Shown: positions 42,108 to 51,062, counted from the stretch's first letter. The stretch: DNA of 64,000 nucleotides from Anaerolineae bacterium (GCA_019913005.1 JAIOHL010000182.1:1-64000), one strand, 5' to 3'. Notes: generated by a model from the letters alone, not told the origin. Translations and numbers: made by a program.

Positions 42108-42965
42108 TTGATCGGGAATCGTTCGCCGCGCACAGTGGCTATTGGCAGCGCCCTGTTTATTTCAATTGCATTGGTCATTCTCAGTCTGTTGGGGACACTC
42201 TCACCAGCCGAAAGTTTGGGCCGTGCGCCGCTAACTTTTTTGGAGAATATTTTGGGCGGTTTCAGTGGTTCATTGGATAGCGCTGCCGATGATATTGCCG
42301 AAATTCGCTCGCTCCGTACCCGCAACCGCGAACTCGAAGAGGCCCTTGCGGATTATCAAGCCGAACTCGCCGAACTGCGCGAAATCCGCAGTGATTATGA
42401 CCGCCTGATCGCCCTGCTCAATTACACCACCCTAACGCCTGAAGATTTTCGGTATGTCACCGCCGATGTGATAGGGCGGGATACCGCTGGCATCGTCCGC
42501 ACCCTTCATTTAGACAAAGGCACTCGTGATGGAGTCGCCACTGGTGATCCGGTTGTCACCGAACTGGGCCTTGTCGGACGTGTGGTCAAAGTGAGTGCGA
42601 CGGGTTGCGAAGTGCTGCTTATCACTGACGCCAACAGCGCCGTTAATGCCCGCATCCAAAACCCGAAGCGGGATGTCGGTACGGTACGCGGTTCGCTCTC
42701 TGGTGATCTTGTCCTGACGTTTGTTGACCCCGATGCCCAAATCGGCGTGGGCAACCTTATATTGACCTCCGGTGAGGGTCAAAATTTCCCCGCTGACCTC
42801 ATCATTGGACAGGTGACGGGGGTTAGCCTTAGCGACGATGAATTATTCCAGCAGGCCTCGATTCGCAGCTTGGTGGATTTTTCGCGGCTCGAATTTGTCT
42901 TGATTATCACCAACTGGGAGCCGGTTGACCTCTCGGTTTTTGACGACACGACGGGAGCCAATTAA
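42108..42965 (+). CDS. mreC: Cell shape protein MreC
   Basis: MreC links the cytoplasmic MreB filament to PBP2 in the elongasome. The 285-residue protein has one N-terminal membrane helix (~10-30) and a coiled coil (~60-105, IRSLRTRNRELEEALADYQAELAELREIRSDYDRLIALL). The rest is the two beta-barrel lobes (DVIGRDTAGIVRTLHLDKG, LGLVGRVVKVSATGCEVLLITDANSAV, FPADLIIGQVTGV). The start is TTG, with AAGGA 9 nt upstream. mreD follows after 3 nt. Confidence 0.94.
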   Translation: MIGNRSPRTVAIGSALFISIALVILSLLGTLSPAESLGRAPLTFLENILGGFSGSLDSAADDIAEIRSLRTRNRELEEALADYQAELAELREIRSDYDRLIALLNYTTLTPEDFRYVTADVIGRDTAGIVRTLHLDKGTRDGVATGDPVVTELGLVGRVVKVSATGCEVLLITDANSAVNARIQNPKRDVGTVRGSLSGDLVLTFVDPDAQIGVGNLILTSGEGQNFPADLIIGQVTGVSLSDDELFQQASIRSLVDFSRLEFVLIITNWEPVDLSVFDDTTGAN

Positions 42966-42968
42966 TTC

Positions 42969-43478
42969 ATGGCGATTTATTATATTGGCTTTCCGGTTCT
43001 CATGATCGTGGCCGTCATAGATGCGACCTTTATGCAGTTATTTCGGTTGTGGGGTGGGGCACCCAGCCTGATGTTGATGGTAATTGTCTCGTGGGCACTG
43101 GTGGCCGATCTCGAAGATGCGCTACCTTGGGCGGTGATCGGCGGCGTGATGCGTGATCTACTATCCGTCACGCCAACAGGCAGTTCCGCTGTGGCCTTTG
43201 TGCTGATCGTGATTGCGATTGACCGTATTTTTCCGAAAATAAGCTGGCACAATATCGCCATCCCCCCACCCACCGTTTTGGTGGCAAGTTATGTCTATGG
43301 CCTGATGATGTTTGGGTTTCATCGGATGGCGGGTTGGGATGTGCCCTTTTTAAACGGCCTGTGGTATATCATCCTACCCGGTGCAGTCATGAATTTTGCC
43401 GCGATTTTGATTGTTTTTCGGCTGATTGGCGGGGTCAATAACTTCCTACGCCCACAGCGCGGCTCGATGTTGCGATAG
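42969..43478 (+). CDS. mreD: Rod shape protein MreD
   Basis: The 169-residue protein has five to six membrane helices and the MreD layout, with LWGGAPSLMLMVIVSWALV near the start and WAVIGGVMRDLLSVTPTGSSAVAF in the middle. MreD stabilises the MreC-PBP2 complex in the membrane. Its position between mreC and mrdA fixes the call despite low sequence conservation in this family. Confidence 0.9.
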   Translation: MAIYYIGFPVLMIVAVIDATFMQLFRLWGGAPSLMLMVIVSWALVADLEDALPWAVIGGVMRDLLSVTPTGSSAVAFVLIVIAIDRIFPKISWHNIAIPPPTVLVASYVYGLMMFGFHRMAGWDVPFLNGLWYIILPGAVMNFAAILIVFRLIGGVNNFLRPQRGSMLR

Positions 43479-43511
43479 AAAATGGTTGGGGGCATAAAGT
43501 GAGGTAGTGGT

Positions 43512-45872
43512 ATGAATCGAGTTCTTTTGCCCTTTCAAGGTTGGCGACTGCACTTCTTTCGAGGTGCGGTGGTGGCTATGCTGATTGTGCTTTTGCTTCG
43601 GACATGGCAGTTGCAATTTATTCAAGGAGCCTCGTTCCGTGCCGACTCCGACGAAAATCGCTTCCAAACCCTGCCTCTTGCAGCACCGCGTGGCAAAATT
43701 TATGACCGCAATGGTCAGCCATTGGCGCTCAACGACGCCGCATTTTTGGTCACAGTTACCCCGGCCCTGCTGCCCGACGATGTGGATGACGTACTGCAAA
43801 TCTATAATCGTCTATCGGCGTTGGTAGACGTACCCGCCACCCGTGCCATTGCGGATGCTTCGGGGCGGGTAGATGAGATCAGCATTGACGAAAAAGTGCG
43901 AGAGGGCGAAGGTATCGCACCCTTCCGTGCCGTTGTCATTGCTCCCGACGTGGATGAAAACGTGGCACGCGAAATTTTGGAAAGCCGCCAATCACTCCCC
44001 GGAGTTGCTATTGAGGTGCGCTCGGTACGGCGCTATCCTTCCGGCGAAAAAACCTCCCAAATCATCGGTTATCTTGGCCCGATTTCTGAAGAGCAAGCTC
44101 TAGAGCTTATTGAGCTTGGTTATGATCCGGCCTATGACCGCGTAGGGTATGCGGGCATTGAAGCCTATTTTGAGACCGAACTTAAGGGTACCAATGGCAG
44201 CGAAACCACCGAGATAGATGTGGCAGGTCAGCCGCTCCGCCTTGTAGACCGCACCGCCCCACAGCCGGGGGTCAGCATCCAACTCACGATTGACCTTGAA
44301 CTGCAAGAGGCCGCCCAGCGTTTCCTCGTCGAAGGCATCAACCAACTGAATGCCCGTGAGCGCCGCCTTGTCTCCCAATCCGGGGTCGTGATTGCCATGA
44401 ATCCCAAAACGGGCGAAATTTTGGCAATGGTCTCATGGCCGACCTATGACAACAGCCGTTTTGCTCGCAGCATTGATGCTGAGTATTATTTCGGCCTTGC
44501 CGATAATCCTCTGACCCCTTTGGTCAATCATGCTATCGGGTCGCTCTATCCCCCCGGTTCGGTCTGGAAGATGCTGACCTCCATCGCCGTGCAAGAAGAA
44601 GATGTGATTGACCCAGCAACCCCCTTATTTGACGGTGGCAGTCTGGTCTTACCCAACGCCTACGCCCCCAACGACATCGCACGCGGTCAAACGTTTGTCT
44701 GCTGGCTCGATTCTGGACATGGTACACAAAACTTGATTGACGCCATCACCAACAGTTGTGACGTGTATTTTTATCAGGTCGGCGGGGGCAATCCCTCCGT
44801 TCCCGCCTCAGTGCTAAAGCCAAATGGTCTCGGCGTGGATAACCTCTATCGTTGGGCCACCACCTTTGGCATAGGGTCTGATCTCGGGGTGGAGATTTTT
44901 GGCGAAACCGCAGGTCGAATGCCGGATCGTGACTGGAAACGCCGTGTCTATGGCGAAAGTTGGTCAACCGGGGACACCTATAATGCGGCCTTTGGTCAGG
45001 GCTATGTCACACTGACCCCTTTGCAACAGTTGGCAATTATTTCCGCCATCCTCAATGATGGGGTGTTTATGCAGCCAACCCTCCTCAAAAATTTCCAAGA
45101 CGCCAGCGGCAATATTTTGCAGGAATTTCCCCCACAGGTTATGCGTACCGTTGTCCCGCCTGCCGATGGGAGTCCGATGATTCTCAACATCCGTGAAGAT
45201 ATGCTGGTGCAGGGGGCCAACAGTCTGTCCTGCCGCTGTGAATCGGATTCGCCCTACTATGCACCAGAGCGCTGCAATCCCGACACCTATACGGGCCAAT
45301 TTGACAGCGACCCCGCCGCCGAAGTTGAAAGTTTTATTCAATATAGAGTTCACGTCCCCTATCAATATCGCTGGAATGCTGGATTGTGCGACCCATTGGC
45401 GATTCAGGACTGGCAGGGATATACCCCCCCGATTGCCTCCATCGAGAGTTTCCGTCTCGCCCAACAAGGGATGCTCGAAGTGGTTACACGCGGGACATCC
45501 TCGGCGGCGGCAAATCCGGCAGCCCCACCGTTGGGATATGTGTCGGAAGGCGGAAAAACGGGCACCGCAGAATATTGCGACGACATCGCCCGACCACAGG
45601 GGTTGTGCATTCCCGGACGCTGGCCCTCACACGCTTGGTATGTGGGATACGCCCCCGCTGACGACCCCGAAATCGCTGTCGTTGCCTTTGTCTATAATGG
45701 CGGTGAAGGTTCGCAGAACGCCATGCCGATTGTGCGCCGTGTGCTGGATTATTATTTCCGTCGGCCCGCGCCCGAACCTGAGACCGAGACGACCACCACC
45801 GTCGAACCGACTGGCGAGACCGATGCAACAGCCACACCCGAAAGCACCGAGCCTGCCCCCGCAGTGCAATAG
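43512..45872 (+). CDS. mrdA: Penicillin-binding protein 2 (elongasome transpeptidase)
   Basis: PBP2 crosslinks peptidoglycan during elongation with RodA and MreCD. The 786-residue protein has one N-terminal helix (~16-36), the dimerisation domain (PRGKIYDRNGQPLALND), and a transpeptidase domain. The active motifs are SVWK (Ser350, Lys353), NSCD as the second motif, and GGKTGTAE (Lys682). Two features are unusual: a Cys-containing insertion at ~567-640 (SLSCRCESD, PERCNPD, AGLCDPL), and a Thr/Glu/Pro tail of ~35 residues. GAGG 7 nt before the ATG supports the start. It ends the mreCD operon. Confidence 0.95.
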   Translation: MNRVLLPFQGWRLHFFRGAVVAMLIVLLLRTWQLQFIQGASFRADSDENRFQTLPLAAPRGKIYDRNGQPLALNDAAFLVTVTPALLPDDVDDVLQIYNRLSALVDVPATRAIADASGRVDEISIDEKVREGEGIAPFRAVVIAPDVDENVAREILESRQSLPGVAIEVRSVRRYPSGEKTSQIIGYLGPISEEQALELIELGYDPAYDRVGYAGIEAYFETELKGTNGSETTEIDVAGQPLRLVDRTAPQPGVSIQLTIDLELQEAAQRFLVEGINQLNARERRLVSQSGVVIAMNPKTGEILAMVSWPTYDNSRFARSIDAEYYFGLADNPLTPLVNHAIGSLYPPGSVWKMLTSIAVQEEDVIDPATPLFDGGSLVLPNAYAPNDIARGQTFVCWLDSGHGTQNLIDAITNSCDVYFYQVGGGNPSVPASVLKPNGLGVDNLYRWATTFGIGSDLGVEIFGETAGRMPDRDWKRRVYGESWSTGDTYNAAFGQGYVTLTPLQQLAIISAILNDGVFMQPTLLKNFQDASGNILQEFPPQVMRTVVPPADGSPMILNIREDMLVQGANSLSCRCESDSPYYAPERCNPDTYTGQFDSDPAAEVESFIQYRVHVPYQYRWNAGLCDPLAIQDWQGYTPPIASIESFRLAQQGMLEVVTRGTSSAAANPAAPPLGYVSEGGKTGTAEYCDDIARPQGLCIPGRWPSHAWYVGYAPADDPEIAVVAFVYNGGEGSQNAMPIVRRVLDYYFRRPAPEPETETTTTVEPTGETDATATPESTEPAPAVQ

Positions 45873-45927
45873 ACATACATGAGAATGGGCAGATTTAGAC
45901 TTGCGCTAGGTCTGCCCCGCCCAGTTA

Positions 45928-45933
45928 TATAAT
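45928..45933 (+). promoter_or_regulatory. -10 element before the split DUF35 pair
   Basis: TATAAT lies in a TTATATAAT context about 165 nt upstream of the first DUF35-like gene. TTGCGC at 45901 is a poor -35 with a 21-nt spacer. The gap 45873-46096 shows no other gene. Confidence 0.3.
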
Positions 45934-46096
45934 CTCAGGCGTAAAACCCCATCACCAAGCCTTAATCTCTGCCCAAAAATACTCTCAAAACCTCTCAAAA
46001 CGAAACTTGAGAGATTTTGATAGGCACACCGCGCTATCGTATGAACAACTTGATGGATCGGAAACACAACTCCAAATGCAAAGGGGTAGAAGTACA

Positions 46097-46291
46097 ATGA
46101 ACATTTCTCAAAACTGGCGGCTGAATCCCCAACGGTATACCCTCGAAGGGTCATCCAACGAACAGGGTGAGGTCACTTTTCCGCCACGTCCCAATATCGA
46201 AAATCGCTTGCCCGAACACTACGAATTTGAACTCGATGGCGAAGTCGAGACCGAAGCACCTGAAGTCGTAGCGATTCAGCGAGTTGCCTAA
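46097..46291 (+). CDS. DUF35 N-terminal (rubredoxin-like) domain protein lacking cysteines
   Basis: The 64-residue protein aligns by eye with the zinc-ribbon half of DUF35 proteins, normally W-R-x-x-x-x-x-Y-x-L-x-G-x-K-C-x-x-C-G-x-x-x-FPPRxxCxxC. Here WRLNPQRYTLEGSSNEQG and VTFPPRPNIEN keep the frame, but all four Cys are replaced (Ser/Gln/Asn and Ile-Glu-Asn). It therefore cannot bind zinc in the usual way. An AAGGGG about 10 nt before the ATG supports the start at 46097 over an upstream in-frame ATG. It is followed after 4 nt by the OB-fold half. Confidence 0.65.
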   Translation: MNISQNWRLNPQRYTLEGSSNEQGEVTFPPRPNIENRLPEHYEFELDGEVETEAPEVVAIQRVA

Positions 46292-46295
46292 TTAT

Positions 46296-46598
46296 ATGAG
46301 CGTCCAAACGTCGCCAACGACCTCCCCTATCCCTGTTAAACTCGGCGGTAAGGGCGAGGTCTACAGTTTTACCATTGTGACCGACCCCCCGGCAGGTTTT
46401 GAGGAACAAGCGCCCTATGTTTTGGCGTTGGTAAGGCTGGCTGAAGGCCCACTGGTAACGGCCCAACTGACCGACCTTGATGGTCCGCCACATATTGGTA
46501 TGCAGGTCGAGATGGTCACGCGCAAACTCAGTACAGAAGGCTCAGAGGGGATTATTATCTACGGCTATAAATTCCGCCCTCTCCTGAATCCAGCCTAA
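46296..46598 (+). CDS. DUF35 OB-fold domain protein
   Basis: The 100-residue protein matches the acyl-CoA-binding OB-fold half of DUF35. The features are GKGEVYSFTIVTDPPAGFEEQAPYVLALVRLAEG, VTAQLTDLDGPPHIGMQVEMVTRK and YGYKFRPL. In archaea and bacteria DUF35 proteins partner with thiolases and HMG-CoA synthases to shuttle acyl intermediates. No thiolase gene is in the window. The two halves, normally one protein, are encoded by adjacent genes here. A terminator follows. Confidence 0.8.
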   Translation: MSVQTSPTTSPIPVKLGGKGEVYSFTIVTDPPAGFEEQAPYVLALVRLAEGPLVTAQLTDLDGPPHIGMQVEMVTRKLSTEGSEGIIIYGYKFRPLLNPA

Positions 46599-46623
46599 TT
46601 CAAAATTACACTGAACATTTTAG

Positions 46624-46667
46624 AACTCCGACGTGTATATATTTTGAAGAACACGCCGGAGTTTTTG
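46624..46667 (+). terminator. Intrinsic terminator after the DUF35 pair
   Basis: AACTCCGACGTGT (46624-46636) and ACACGCCGGAGTT (46651-46663) form a 13-bp stem with one mismatch, followed by a T run. Confidence 0.85.
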
Positions 46668-46746
46668 GCTATGCCCCTTTTACCTTTGCGGTTCTTACGG
46701 TATTATATTCACGCGAATAGCTTATTTTTTGGGAGATAATTTGCTA

Positions 46747-47157
46747 ATGAAACGTGCTGTTTTGATGATAGTCCCCTTGCTGGTGATCTTGAGTCTCTCA
46801 GCGTGCAGCGGTGATGTTTATAGCCTCGCCTATACCGCCTCTGGGGATGGCACAAACCCCAATGCACTTGTTGAAAATAGTGGACAATTTTTGGTCACCG
46901 ACGATTTGAATATAGTTGTTCGACTGAACAAACATAACGATGATGTTGAGGTTGAAGCCCGTTTCTATCTACCAGAAGATGTGCCATTGGGTGATCCGCT
47001 CAAGATGACTGCCAGCAAGGATGTCGGCACGGTGGTACTTGGGTTGGATTATGAAACCCGCCCCGATCAAACTACCGATTGGCCGCGTGGCACCTATAAG
47101 GTAGATATTTTTGTAGATGGCGAAAAATCTGAGACGATCTCATTTAAAGTCGGTTAG
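46747..47157 (+). CDS. Small lipoprotein
   Basis: The 136-residue protein begins with a lipoprotein signal (MKRAVLMIVPLLVILSLSAC, Cys20). The body is beta-rich, with FLVTDDLNIVVRLNKHND and WPRGTYKVDIFVDGEKSETISFKV at the end, as in small immunoglobulin-like or copper-chaperone-like extracellular domains. GGGAG about 11 nt upstream supports the ATG at 46747 rather than one six codons earlier. The function is unknown. A terminator follows closely. Confidence 0.75.
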   Translation: MKRAVLMIVPLLVILSLSACSGDVYSLAYTASGDGTNPNALVENSGQFLVTDDLNIVVRLNKHNDDVEVEARFYLPEDVPLGDPLKMTASKDVGTVVLGLDYETRPDQTTDWPRGTYKVDIFVDGEKSETISFKVG

Positions 47158-47196
47158 AGGCCTCATAGGATTCGCCGTTTCATATGCCTAAACGTC

Positions 47197-47222
47197 AAAA
47201 GCCCATAAAAATTGGGCTTTTT
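47197..47222 (+). terminator. Intrinsic terminator after the small lipoprotein gene
   Basis: AAAAGCCCA (47197-47205) pairs with TGGGCTTTT (47213-47221) across a 7-nt loop. Confidence 0.8.
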
Positions 47223-47413
47223 GCATCTAAAATTAAGGATAAAACTCTCACCCACGAATAAAGTTCTTTAAGGTATACTAGAAGATAAATGGCGACCTTT
47301 GCATGTATAGCCCCATCTAGCTGTGGAGGTCATATCGAAAACGAAAAAAGGCATTATTTGTCCTATCCCCATTGTTCAGTTTCAAGTCTAACCTTGTGAG
47401 AGGAGTTTTTCGC

Positions 47414-48703
47414 ATGGCTGTTATACAGTCAGCCCCTATTACCGCCCCCAATGAGGCCTATCAGACCGCAATGGCGCAGTATGACCGGGCCGTATCGTAT
47501 CTGAATTTACATGATGGTCTAGTCGAGTTCATGCGTCACCCCAAACGGGAATATACGTTCCATTTCCCAGTACGGATGGATAACGACGAAGTACAGATGT
47601 TTACAGGCTATCGTGTCCATCACAACACAGTCCTCGGCCCTTCCAAAGGTGGTATTCGCTACGCACCGTATGTCAACATTGATGAAGTACGCGCCCTCGC
47701 CATGTGGATGACATGGAAATGTGCATTGGTTGGCCTTCCCTATGGGGGAGCCAAAGGCGGTGTCATCTGCGACCCCAAAGTGCTTACTAGACGTGAAAAT
47801 GAAGCCCTGACCCGCCGTTTTGCCTCAGAGTTAGCCCCCGTCATTAGTCCCTACAGTGATATTCCCGCTCCCGATATGGGTACCAACGCCCAAACAATGG
47901 CATGGATGATGGATACCTATTCAATGACAATGGGCTATTCTGTCCCCGGCGTCGTTACAGGTAAGCCCATCAATATTGGCGGGAGTGAAGGCCGTGAAGA
48001 AGCAACCGGACGTGGGACAGTCATCGTGATGGAAGAAGCTCTCAAGCATGCCCAAGATCAAGAAACCAACAAAGGTGAAATCAAGGTTGTGATACAAGGC
48101 TTCGGAAATGTAGGCTCATTTGCCTCCCTATATGCCGATGAATTAGGCTATAAGGTGATCGGTGTCAGTGATGTCAGCGGTGGTGTCTACAGCCCCAATG
48201 GTCTCGACATCCGCGAACTCTTTAATTACACCCGTCAAGGCAAAATGCTCAACGATTACATTAGCCGCGATGTGGATCATCTCACCAATGCTGAATTGCT
48301 AGAACTCCCCTGTGATGTGTTGATCCCCGCCGCGATGGAAGGTCAAATCACCCATAAGAATGCGGATAAAATTCGAGCCAAGCTGATTGTTGAAGGCGCG
48401 AATGGCCCTACCACCACCGAAGCTGACGACATTTTAAATGAACGGGGCGTCCTTGTGGTGCCAGACATCCTTGCCAACGCGGGTGGTGTCACTGTTTCCT
48501 ATTTTGAATGGGTACAAGACCTGCAAATGTTCTCGTGGGACATTGATGAAATCCGCCGCCAACTGCAACGGATTTTGGTCAAGGCGTTTGACAAAGTGGC
48601 ACAGGTACGTGAAGACTTTGGTACCGACATGCGGACTGCCGCCCAGATTCATGCCATCAAGCGTGTCGCCGATGCCACGATGATACGCGGCTTCTACCCA
48701 TGA
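47414..48703 (+). CDS. gdhA: Glutamate dehydrogenase (Glu/Leu/Phe/Val family)
   Basis: This enzyme reversibly deaminates glutamate to 2-oxoglutarate with NAD(P). The 429-residue protein, started at 47414 because AGGAG (47401-47405) is 8 nt upstream, has the substrate-binding GPSKGGIRYAP and MTWKCALVGLPYGGAKGGV with the catalytic lysines. DIPAPDMGTNAQTMAWMMD and the dinucleotide fold VIQGFGNVGSFAS follow. Length and motifs fit the hexameric class of Gram-positive bacteria and archaea. Leucine dehydrogenase is less likely, because the sequence is longer. A strong terminator follows. Confidence 0.93.
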   Translation: MAVIQSAPITAPNEAYQTAMAQYDRAVSYLNLHDGLVEFMRHPKREYTFHFPVRMDNDEVQMFTGYRVHHNTVLGPSKGGIRYAPYVNIDEVRALAMWMTWKCALVGLPYGGAKGGVICDPKVLTRRENEALTRRFASELAPVISPYSDIPAPDMGTNAQTMAWMMDTYSMTMGYSVPGVVTGKPINIGGSEGREEATGRGTVIVMEEALKHAQDQETNKGEIKVVIQGFGNVGSFASLYADELGYKVIGVSDVSGGVYSPNGLDIRELFNYTRQGKMLNDYISRDVDHLTNAELLELPCDVLIPAAMEGQITHKNADKIRAKLIVEGANGPTTTEADDILNERGVLVVPDILANAGGVTVSYFEWVQDLQMFSWDIDEIRRQLQRILVKAFDKVAQVREDFGTDMRTAAQIHAIKRVADATMIRGFYP

Positions 48704-48726
48704 TACGCTAACCGGACATAAAAATG

Positions 48727-48756
48727 AAAAAAGGACAGGGCGCCCTGTCCTTTTTT
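48727..48756. terminator. Bidirectional intrinsic terminator after gdhA
   Basis: GGACAGGGC and GCCCTGTCC form a perfect palindrome, flanked by A6 and T6 runs. It serves gdhA and the convergent receiver-domain gene. Confidence 0.9.
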
Positions 48757-48782
48757 GATTGAACCACTGAACAATTCAGCAG

Positions 48783-50981
48783 CTATGCCATAGTCTGTTC
48801 ACTGTAATAACGGATAAAGCGCTCAATTGCTTGGGGTTCCAACAGACGCCCCGGCGCGGTAATGCTATAGCTACTGGCCCACACCGACCCATAGACTTGG
48901 GGGTCTTGGCCTAGCGCCTCCAACAAATAGCGATTGGTCTCACCCATCAAGATGTCCATCATCTCGGCAGGCTGCGCTTTGACCGGAATTTCGATATGGA
49001 CATTTACCCAAAACTCCCCGACCATGACATCCACAAAATCCCAATCCTGTTCGCTGGCGACTTTTTGCAGCCAATAGCCGAGGGGTTCGCTGTAATCCAC
49101 TAAGCGGATATTCGGCGCCTGCAATAACCATAAACACGCAAAACCCGCGTAGCTTCCCGGTTCGCGCACATTCGGGCTAGGCTTCACATCGCGCAGTCCA
49201 GCAGGTGCTTTCAGATCAGTGGGGCGGCTGTGTTGGGTGGGAACATCTTCCTCAATAATCGTTGCTGCCTGTTCGACCATTTCAGGCGGGGCTGGCACAT
49301 GCACCTCATCCGTATGGGTAGTTTTCTCAGGAATCAGCATTAGGGCCTCGGTCAATTGGGCCACCTGCTTGCGAATCATGCGTACAGGCAGATCCCCGGA
49401 GAATACCAATGTCAGCGTCAGATCATCCACACTGCGCACACTGAACAACAGGCATTGTCCATAACCTTCCAGATGCAGATAACGCATTCGGGTATTATTT
49501 TCGCCCTCACGGTGCCATGCCATCAACACCGCTTGGACAATTTCGTGCCAAATATCGCTCGAAAAATTGCCCGTGCGCCCCACTGGGTAATCATGATGCG
49601 TCAGCAAAATCCCCAGCGCCGAGTTCTCCAACGAAAGCTGGGTGAGTTGTAGTGCGGCCCGTGCAATCACATCCATCTCGCCCAACATTTCCTCCACCGC
49701 CGCCTCATCAACGCGCAATAATTCAGTTTCGGGTAGAGTTGTCTCCGGATTTTGGTCGGACAGCACCATCGCCTGTGTAACGTCCTCTAAGGTGGTGGGA
49801 ACTAATTCAGCCTCATCTATCACCGTCTTCATGCTGTCGGTGCTGGTTTTGGAAAGCACTGCATATAAACGCGGATCTTCGTCACTTTCGGCTTCAGCAA
49901 GAGCTTCAAGTAGTTCCACATTGATTGGGCCAGAATCATGACTTGGCCCTTGCAACCATTCGATTTCTTCACGGGTCAACGGGTCGGGGAGCAAATCGAA
50001 TTCAGGGAGCAGAATGGGCTGGGTCACTGCAAGATACGGCGTCGTGTCATATTCTTTCGGTTCAAATAGGTCAGGGTCTATCGGTTGGAGGCGCTCCCCC
50101 GTTTTTTCTAATAATTCCTCAACCGTTGTTGGAGTGGGATGCAGCCCCTTCAGGAGTTCGCCCAGATAAGCCCTTTCTTCTTTGGTGCGCGGCTTTAACC
50201 ATGAGGGCAAGGGTCGAATTTGAGGCTGTCCGGTCTGCTGCGAAAGCTGTTCGATACGCATCAGGACTGTATCCAATGGCATAGCTTCATTTTCGGTAAT
50301 ACGCAGTGCCGCCGCTGCCATCAAGCCCATGTTTTTCCCTGACTCCACCGTCCGATTGGACAGCGGACTGACAGCGGATTCAGGTGAGGTGGGCAGCATC
50401 TGTTGACTTTCGTTGGCTTCGTGACCTCCCAAAATCTCCGCGACGACTGCCGGGTCTTGTAACAATTCTAGCACCCGCCCCACCGTAGCACCCTCCTCAA
50501 TCGGTGGTTCCGGGTCAATCGCTTGCATCATCGCGGCCTCAACCACCGTCTCGATTGGGACAACATTATCTCGACGGATAGAGGATTCATTGGCCTTGTT
50601 GCGTAGATTGGAGTAAAAATCATAGCCCTGTTTAATGGCGTGTTCAATCAATTGGGCTAAATCGCGTGCCACATAGGGTTTGTGGATGTATCCCTGTACA
50701 TCCAACGCCGGCACACGGTCAGGGTCACTGGGTGTACTACCCGACACGATAACGGGCAAATCTGGTTGGCGCACCCGCATCCCCAAAATGAGTTCGGCAG
50801 GGTCGCCATGTTCAAGGTGCAAATCCACCACCGCAACCGAATACCGCTGTTCATCGAGCGCCGAAAGGGCTGGACGTGAACGGCCCATAGCCCGGACATC
50901 AAAATCTAATTCCTCAAGGGCTTTTTTCAGCCGCAGAATAAACCCAATATCCGAATCTACAATCAAAACCCGCCGTGTCAT
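48783..50981 (-). CDS. Receiver-roadblock-like protein with degenerate Y1-transposase-like C-terminus
   Basis: The 732-residue protein starts at the ATG at 50981 (GAGG 8 nt upstream). Residues 1-120 are a receiver with Asp9/Asp11, phosphoacceptor Asp53 (VVDLHLEHG) and Lys101 (YIHKPY). A long acidic, helical, partly disordered region follows (~125-430). Residues ~440-555 resemble a roadblock/LC7 domain (ALGILLTHHDYPVGRTG ... DLTLTLVFSGDLPVRMIRKQ). Residues ~610-730 match the IS200/IS605 TnpA (Y1) fold: FWVNVHIEIPVKAQPAEMMD, then NRYLLE, then SVWASSYSITAPG, then QAIERFIRYYSEQ. The HUH motif reads N660-V-H662, and the catalytic Tyr position is Phe722, so DNA cleavage is not expected. It has no IS ends. 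I infer a domesticated nucleic-acid-binding output domain. Confidence 0.75.
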   Translation of the reverse strand: MTRRVLIVDSDIGFILRLKKALEELDFDVRAMGRSRPALSALDEQRYSVAVVDLHLEHGDPAELILGMRVRQPDLPVIVSGSTPSDPDRVPALDVQGYIHKPYVARDLAQLIEHAIKQGYDFYSNLRNKANESSIRRDNVVPIETVVEAAMMQAIDPEPPIEEGATVGRVLELLQDPAVVAEILGGHEANESQQMLPTSPESAVSPLSNRTVESGKNMGLMAAAALRITENEAMPLDTVLMRIEQLSQQTGQPQIRPLPSWLKPRTKEERAYLGELLKGLHPTPTTVEELLEKTGERLQPIDPDLFEPKEYDTTPYLAVTQPILLPEFDLLPDPLTREEIEWLQGPSHDSGPINVELLEALAEAESDEDPRLYAVLSKTSTDSMKTVIDEAELVPTTLEDVTQAMVLSDQNPETTLPETELLRVDEAAVEEMLGEMDVIARAALQLTQLSLENSALGILLTHHDYPVGRTGNFSSDIWHEIVQAVLMAWHREGENNTRMRYLHLEGYGQCLLFSVRSVDDLTLTLVFSGDLPVRMIRKQVAQLTEALMLIPEKTTHTDEVHVPAPPEMVEQAATIIEEDVPTQHSRPTDLKAPAGLRDVKPSPNVREPGSYAGFACLWLLQAPNIRLVDYSEPLGYWLQKVASEQDWDFVDVMVGEFWVNVHIEIPVKAQPAEMMDILMGETNRYLLEALGQDPQVYGSVWASSYSITAPGRLLEPQAIERFIRYYSEQTMA

Positions 50982-51062
50982 GAATTTGCCTCTAATCACG
51001 TTCCAATAGCTGCAACTCTTAGGATAGCAGAAAACTTTCGCCCCCCGCAACGAGTAGGTAAA

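Noticed and set aside
48783-50981. Reading the Y1-like gene as part of an IS200/IS605 element
   Set aside because: The domain is the tail of a 732-residue regulator, lacks the catalytic residues, and no subterminal IS hairpins or tnpB gene lie beside it.
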